Assembly: GCF_003597395.2 (NCBI RefSeq)
Contig: NC_133773.1
Span: forward strand, 122,362,913 to 122,426,912
DNA length: 64,000 nucleotides
From: Chelonoidis abingdonii
Taxonomy: Eukaryota; Chordata; Testudines; Testudinidae
Direction: 5' to 3'
Shown: one piece after another, positions 58,262 through 64,000 of the stretch
Numbering within the stretch: the first letter of the stretch is position 1
How the letters are laid out: each line of letters opens with the position of its first letter
The notes under the pieces: generated by a model
The model's input: only the letters and a program-made list of their open reading frames with translations
The model's database searches: none
Told to the model about the DNA's origin: nothing
Made by a program: the position numbers and the translations under genes

Positions 58262-59690
58262 TGAAACTTCTGACTGTTGGCTTGTGGAAAAAATAAGGGG
58301 AGGTCTTCAAGTGATGGTCTTTACGTGTATTCCACTTGGGGTGTGCATGCAATCCACTCTCTGAGAGCAGAAGATTTTTCAATAGCAGTGTCCATTGGTG
58401 CACCCATGCATCCTTTGCCTCCTCATGCTCCAAAATGAAGGTATAAGGGGCAGTGCAGACCAGCTGCCTTTCTATTTCCTTTCTATCATCTGTGGTCTGA
58501 GGCAGAACTTCTCCAGTGTCCACAGCTTTAGCTTGTATTCTTTGTCTAGTGTAAATAGATCTGTTGTGCAAAAGGTTTATTTTAATGTTAGCAGTAGTTT
58601 TAGAAAGCCTTTAGTGATCTAGCGATATGCCTTGCTTGAATTTGTCAACAAGCTGCCTCAGAAGCAGAGATTTCAGTTCAAAGCAGTCACTGAAGAAGGG
58701 AAATTGCTGGCCAGATCTTCTCCCCAGGCTTCGGTAGATGCAGCAGAAACAGCATCCTGCTCTATGGCAACTTAAAATGGGCTTTCTAAGTCCAATCATC
58801 CAGATTCCCCCAAGGAAGTCCAATAAACCACAGAGGTTCTTCCTTTCAGGGATATAATCTACTTAGCAAGAAAACAGATGAATTGTTACAAACCCTCAAA
58901 TACTCCAGCAGCACAAAGAAAAGATTCACTTAAACTTACTATAGACAATGGACTACTCCTCACCACTTCTACCTTTCTCTGAGCCTCCAAGAACATGTCA
59001 AACAATACAATGCAGAAAGCAGATTGGAAACCTTCCTTCTCCTCTCAGTCCCAGCCTTCTACCAAGCAGTTCTTTTGGTAGGATCTTTGAAAGCTGTGAA
59101 CCAGTCTTGCCACCAAGTCTACTCAGCTGAAATTTCCCCATCCTTTATGGTGGTTGTCTAGCTTGCTTTTCCTTGCCATGGAGCCATATAACATCAGATG
59201 GTTTCTGGAAATCATCACTGCCAGGTACACAATAGAGTTCCTGTCCAAACACCCTTTCCCTGTCCCTCTTCAGGGACCCATCTCATGAAAGGTTACTCAG
59301 GCAGGAAGTCCTTGTTCCAACTGGAAGCCACCCCATCACAAGGGAAAAGGATTTTACCTGAGACATTTCCTCATCCCCAAGAAAGAAGGAGGCTGGAAGG
59401 CCATATTAGATCTCAGACAGCTGAATCTTTTTGTTGACCACTTGAGGTTTAGAATGACCACATTGGCCTCTATAATCCCCTTGCTAAACAAAGGCAATTG
59501 GTTCACAGCTCTCAGTTTGAAGGACTCTTATTTCCACATAGACACAGATTCACCTAGAAGGTTCCTACAGGAGAAGGAAGGTAAAATCCTCACCACAAAT
59601 TCCCAGCAACATGATTGACCAAATTCTCAGGTCAGATCTCCCCTGACCCCAAAGACAAAGGGCTGGTTCCTTTGTCTTCTGAGGTGAAAG
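58262..59690 (+). mobile_element. DIRS-like retrotransposon remnant
   Basis: The left part (about 58320-58570), including 'ccacttggggtgtgcatgca' and 'aaggtataaggggcagtgca', resembles a 5' end with a promoter-like region that I associate with turtle DIRS elements. The right part carries a reverse-transcriptase remnant. DIRS elements use a tyrosine recombinase instead of an integrase. No recombinase sequence was seen, so the element is truncated. The right boundary with the LTR-like repeat is approximate. Confidence 0.6.
59164..59660 (+). pseudogene. DIRS/gypsy-type reverse transcriptase remnant
   Basis: With frameshifts it encodes R-W-F-L-E-I-I-T near 59193, H-F-L-I-P-K-K-E-G-G-W-K near 59366, then A-I-L-D-L-R-Q-L-N-L-F, then FRMTTLASIIPLLNKGNWF (about 59447-59503), A-L-S-L-K-D-S-Y-F-H-I (the palm block, with the catalytic Asp in L-K-D) and R-R-F-L. 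L-D-L-x-x-L-N and L-K-D-x-Y-F-H-I are hallmarks of the DIRS/gypsy group and differ from all LINE enzymes in this window. The later Y-x-D-D box is missing, so the gene is truncated and dead. Confidence 0.75.
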
Positions 59691-60150
59691 AGAGAGATAG
59701 CTTGGGGTTTTCTGCCCCTTTCTTTTATAGACCAGTTAAATTTTGAAGTGGATTCTTCAGAGGTTTACCCTCAAAGTAAAGTTTATTTAAGCAGTAAAGA
59801 AGGTGATGTGGAGTCTGGGAATGAAGGAGGCTCCATATTCTTTCTTCTCACCTGTGTTCTCTAAAACACAAATTTACTGTCTCCTGCTGTCTCTTGTCCT
59901 TCCTGTCTCGAGGATGCTTTTTACTGCTTATATGTAAATTGAGGTAAACAGACATTTCTTCATTCAGAATACTTCTGCCTGGGCAGGGCTGTGTAGTTTT
60001 GAACATGTGCTATCATCATCATCATACAGGGAGATTTCATAACTCTACATACAATGTTGCTATTTACATTTTGCCATGATGTTATTGACCAGCAAGTTTT
60101 TAGTTTTCAAATGATACCTCATGACGCATAATATTTACCCATCTTGCAAA
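59691..60150 (-). mobile_element. LTR-like repeat, copy 2
   Basis: Matches 53975-54190 in order at 'ttctgcctgggcagggctgt', 'attgaccagcaagttttt' and 'agttttcaaatgatacctc'. The upstream part (59690-59930) is more diverged. Family and ends are unresolved. Confidence 0.45.
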
Positions 60151-61545
60151 CTACATGGAAATGAACATTTTGTAGGACAAATAATATAACTGAAGTCTTC
60201 CATCAGTATGTTTCATTTTTTAGTCATGAATTACTGATGTGCTTTGTGTGCCACAGAATTGTGAAATCTTTTGTTGTCTTTGTGTTTAGTGCTTTTGGGT
60301 CTTCCTGCACACCTCCCCACCCCTGCTCCATAACTATGCTTATTGCATCAGATGGATTTTTATTTTGTTTCTTCACTGCAGCTTTCCTGGTGACCTCTGC
60401 TGAGATAAAAGGATTAAAACCACCATGGGATTCCCTACAGTCACAGCTTGCTCAGCTGTGCAGTGATGCGCAATTCAGTGTTCTGAATGCAACTGAACTT
60501 TCCAGAAAAAAAGCCAGAGCTGACACAGCTGTTTTCTGTGTCTCTGTATTGCTTGCAGCTTATTATATGTACAAAGGAGTGGTTACAAGATGGAACATTA
60601 GTCAATAGTATTTTTTAAAAAGACTTCTCTTTTCTTGGCAATACCACTGAAGCTAGTTTGGAAATCGCAGGAGTGAGGTGGAGGCTCCCTGTGAATGGGG
60701 GAGCATAGCAGGGGAGTGAGGGAAGACTGAGACTTGACGGATGGAAGGGGAGGTAGCCGGCTCCAGGTTGGGAATGAGGATCCTGGGGGTTCCTGCTTTC
60801 TCCCAGGCCCATTCCATTTCCTCCAGGTCCCAATCACTGGTCCCAGGTCCAATTCCAGGCCCTACAGTTTGACAGTTCAAGCCCTACTGTGTCCTGTTCT
60901 TGCCTCTGCCCCCTCCTCCTGGATATGTGTGGGCTTACTCAGTATTTCCACTGCAGGGACTCTGCTGCCTAACTGATTCCATTGACCCCGAGAAATTCAC
61001 TTCCCAGTTTGCTGTTCAGTCTGGGTGCCTTCAGAATAGCCTGACATCTTGGGCCTGATTTGCCCTGGCTTTGATCTTTGCAGATTTGTTTAAACCTAGT
61101 CAGAACAAATGTAACGCAGGTATAAAATACCATCAAATCAGAATGGTGGGGCTAGCCTGTATGTCTCTTGGAACGAACAAAACAAAAAAAGTTGTCTTTT
61201 AAAAGCAACCAATCCACTGAGATTACTTCCTGTGAAATAAAGACTAGTACTAGGGAAATGGTCACAACATAATACCTAAGAAGATAGTATAGAGAAGGTT
61301 TTACATGGGTGTTCTTTACAATTAGGTGAACAGCAAGGGGGGGGAAACCATTTAAGAATACTATAAAGCGGGAAACCAAATGTTTCTGGGGAATTAAATC
61401 CGCTAATTCTGCCTAAAGGGAAAATAGCTGTTTGTTTGTTAAATCATTTGAAATGTGGTTGTCAAGAAATGTGTGCGGTCTCCTTTCCAGGGCCTTACTG
61501 GTTCTGTGATTTATAAATGGAACTTCTTGGATAAACAAATACATT
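60151..61545. other. Unassigned stretch, GC-rich at 60650-60980
   Basis: An open frame of 123 codons lies at 60237-60608, but no domain, splice signal or family match is apparent. The GC-rich piece after it holds overlapping frames on both strands and may be a repeat that I cannot name. Confidence 0.35.
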
Positions 61546-61547
61546 GG

Positions 61548-61686
61548 GACAGATTCCCTGGGATGCTCTGGCTGCTTTGTGTGGGTCCAGGATGCAACTA
61601 AACTGTAAAATAAGCCAGTTTTACAGTGGCTTTGTGTTGCTATAGTAGCCCAAAGGAGCCAGAGTATTCTGGGGAATCTGGCCCAT
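61548..61686. repeat. Inverted-repeat element (about 139 bp)
   Basis: The arm 'acagattccctgggatgctc' plus 'tggctgctttg' (61548-61583) pairs with the arm ending 'gggaatctggccc' (61651-61686), about 28 of 35 positions. It looks like a small fold-back element. Confidence 0.65.
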
Positions 61687-63261
61687 TATTTATGCAGGCT
61701 TTTACACCATGGCAAAAATAGAGAATCTGGCTCAAATTATTTAAAGTGTTTGCATTACTGAAATGACCCTAATGAACTAATTGTATATTTCACAATACAT
61801 ACTTGTTTTTTCAATTCTTTTAAAAAAAATTCACTGTGAAATATGTCACAGCTCTTATATCCTTGGAGCTTACCTTGGGAAATCACTTACTTTATGCCTG
61901 AGTATTCTCATCTCTAAGGTGGCTAATACAACTTATCTTTGACACAAGGATATGGAGGGACTTAATTAAGGCCTGCTGAGTTCCTCTGGTGGAAGGTGCT
62001 ACAAGTGCAAAATATTATTTTAGTCAATATGTACTGCAATACTTAAAAACAGCCAGGCGGATTCAGTGTGAAGTTTCAATCTGAAGTCTCGGTCTTCAGT
62101 CTTTTTGCCTCTCCAAGTCAGGCCTGTCTAGTTATTTCAGTGTGTTTAATTTTGTATTTCCATGCCTTTAATGTTTGTCTAAAACAGCTAAAGAATCTGT
62201 TTTGCAAATCAGTCAGTGTGAATGAGACCACTTATGCAGTCAGCCCAGTTATGAACTGTAGAAGTACAGGGCACTATGGCAAGGTAAAGCAGGCTGCATA
62301 AATCCTTTACAATAGGCCTTCTGAGCTCTGAAGTCACCAATTGCTTACTGTTCACAGCAACAATGCAAGAATGTGTTTTGCTTCTTTCCTACGATTGGCT
62401 GCAGATTCTGTTATAAAAATCTATTTCCCATTTCCTCTCCTTGGCACGCTGTCCCCTTTGTTAGCATCTGAGTTGGACATTTCCAAGATTGCAACACTTC
62501 CTGGCCTTAAAAAAAAAAGTCTCCTTGTGTCACTCTCACTTTAGTGCCTAAGCCAGACAAGAATTGGTATCTTGTTAGACTGAGAGCACCAAGAATCCAT
62601 GAGGGGATGGCATGAATACCAGGCTGTTGTAAGCAAGATGACCCAAACTGGCTTGGTTTTGTTGCATTATGTATATTGGTATTGGTTCTTTTGTCACTTG
62701 GCTGACTTGTCAATTAATCGCTTCCCTGTTTTTGAACCCAAATGACATTTTGAAGACCAGTTGGACCTAGTTTGGTATTGGGACTCTGTTATGTTGGAGT
62801 GAAAGATGTGTGAAGCTCTGGTTTGGAATGCACTGAATGCTGCTTAGTTCTTGTGGCAGATGTCATTAATTATGGTTTCCCTCCAAGCAAAAGGTTTGCA
62901 AGTGCCTTTGTAGCTTGTTCATTGGTAAAGCAGAGCTGTGTTGTGGGAACACAGTGAAATGTTATCCTCTCCAAAGTTTTGTTTCCTTTTTCTATGCCTT
63001 CCATACTTTGCTATTTATTGTCCCCCGCCTCTTTCCTAATTAGAAATGGAATCTACTCCCTCCTTCTCCTCAGAAATCTCTTCAGGATAGCCATATGTGG
63101 CTGAACTAATTTATACTTTGTACGAATTCAAAGCTCTTTTCAAATGCGAATGAATTAACTCCCAGTTGTGCTGTGAGGTTTAAATGTTGTTATCCCACCT
63201 TTACTTTGATATCTGAAGTGTGATTGCAGCATGAGTAGAAACACCCATAATATCTTTACCT
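61687..63261. other. Unassigned stretch
   Basis: AT-rich sequence with no recognised exon or element. Confidence 0.45.
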
Positions 63262-63400
63262 CCCATAGCATGGTTAAAAATAGCTGTGTAGATGGGGCAG
63301 TGTGGGCTAAACAAGCTCTCCAGGGACCCTGAGCCACATGCTTACATTGCTAGCCCATGCCACTGCATCTACACTGCTATTTTTGGCCACATCATATGGG
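63262..63400. mobile_element. Fold-back miniature element
   Basis: 'taaaaatagctgtgtagatg' at 63276 and 'gggcta' at 63305 are complementary to 'tagcccatgccactgcatct' at 63351 and 'gctattttt' at 63377. Arms are about 34 bp with few mismatches. Exact ends are uncertain. Confidence 0.62.
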
Positions 63401-63468
63401 TACTCCTAGCAGGGTCTGTTTGCCTAAACTGCAGTGTCCCCTTGGATTGCATTGTAGGTATATTCTAA

Positions 63469-63627
63469 GGATATGTCTACACTGCACACCTTAAGTGGCA
63501 CAGCTATGCCACTGTAAGATACTGTTTCCTGATCTTTAGATTATGTCCACACCTGCACTTTTTGTCGGTGGTTTTTTTCGCACTCCTGAGCTACAGTAGT
63601 TTTACAGCTGAAAGTGTAGACGTAGCT
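63469..63627. mobile_element. Miniature element, possibly Harbinger-type
   Basis: The left end 'ggatatgtctacact' and the complement of the right end 'gctacgtctacact' form inverted termini. They are flanked by 'taa' and 'ttaa', which would fit a 3-bp TAA target. The interior is non-coding. The superfamily is an inference. Confidence 0.55.
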
Positions 63628-63695
63628 TAAGGGTATCAGGAGATGTTATTGCAGCTCCTGTAGGCATACTGAAATGAGCTTTTACCTAACTAGAT

Positions 63696-64000
63696 CAGGG
63701 GTCAGCAACCTTTCAGAAGTGGTGTGCCGAGTCTTCATTTAGTCCCTCTAATTTAAGGTTTCAGGTGCCAGTAATACAGTTAACATTTTTAGAAGGTATC
63801 TTTCTGTAAGTCTATAATATACAACTAAACTATTGTTGTATGTAAATTAAATAAGGTTTTTAAAATGTTTAAGAAGCTTCATTTAAAATTAAATTAAAAT
63901 GCAGAGCCACCCAGACTGGTGGCCAGGACCTGGGCAGTGTGAGTGCCGCTGAAAATCAGCTTGCATGCCGCCTTCGGCACGCGTGCCATAGGTTGCCTGC
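63696..64000. mobile_element. hAT-type miniature element, cut by the window end
   Basis: It begins CAGGGGTCAGCAACCTTTC, a hAT-type terminus. At the window end it reads 'cgtgccataggttgcctgc', the complement of the start up to the last few bases. Only the terminal 'cccctg'-type end is missing. The left flank aactagat (63688-63695) is the expected 8-bp target copy; the other copy lies outside the window. Confidence 0.82.

Overview
The window looks like part of a vertebrate, most probably turtle, genome. It is AT-rich and gene-poor and is filled with decayed mobile elements. CR1 LINEs, tRNA-headed SINEs with a CR1-type tail, hAT miniature elements, several families of solo LTRs, DIRS-like and Penelope-like remnants occur side by side. 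Together this is a repertoire typical of Testudines. The species call is an inference from repeat content. No prokaryotic features, rRNA or tRNA genes were seen.

I can support one real host exon. The 100-bp coding exon at 28443-28542 (+) has consensus splice sites and encodes an early segment of the VPS10 domain of a sortilin-family receptor, best matching SORCS2. The rest of the window is then most simply read as introns of that gene, which is known for very long introns. I did not recognise the preceding or following exon inside the window.

Layout: 1-2480 is unassigned. 2480-6960 holds a minus-strand CR1, an unresolved GC-rich stretch, a SINE/CR1 tail and a minus-strand non-CR1 LINE. 6960-9860 is unassigned. 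9862-15043 holds two hAT miniature elements, a MIR-type SINE, a minus-strand tRNA SINE and a solo LTR. 18813-20345 is a 1.5-kb fold-back hAT element with a perfect 8-bp target duplication. 20714-21120 is a Penelope-like repeat. 24040-25690 is a plus-strand CR1 interrupted by a SINE. 27224-28241 is a second solo LTR ending about 200 bp before the exon. 31678-32485 is a hAT element with a perfect 17-bp hairpin. 35115-36190 holds a Penelope-like inverted repeat and an inverted pair of tRNA-like units. 38780-41771 holds MIR fragments and a Penelope-like element with a hammerhead-like motif. 42151-43065 is a third solo LTR of the same family. 46982-52928 is a three-level nest: an LTR split by an RNase H-bearing non-LTR retrotransposon, itself split by another LTR. 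53316-60150 holds two copies of an LTR-like repeat and a DIRS-like reverse transcriptase remnant. 61548-64000 holds small inverted-repeat elements, the last running off the end.

Nothing forms an operon-like or cooperating gene set. The functional content is one exon of a neuronal sorting receptor within a dense record of transposition. Many insertions can be bounded to the base by their target-site duplications. The most unusual observations are the I-group LINE with an RNase H domain in an amniote-like genome and its nesting, the long fold-back hAT element, and the hammerhead-like folds in Penelope-like repeats.
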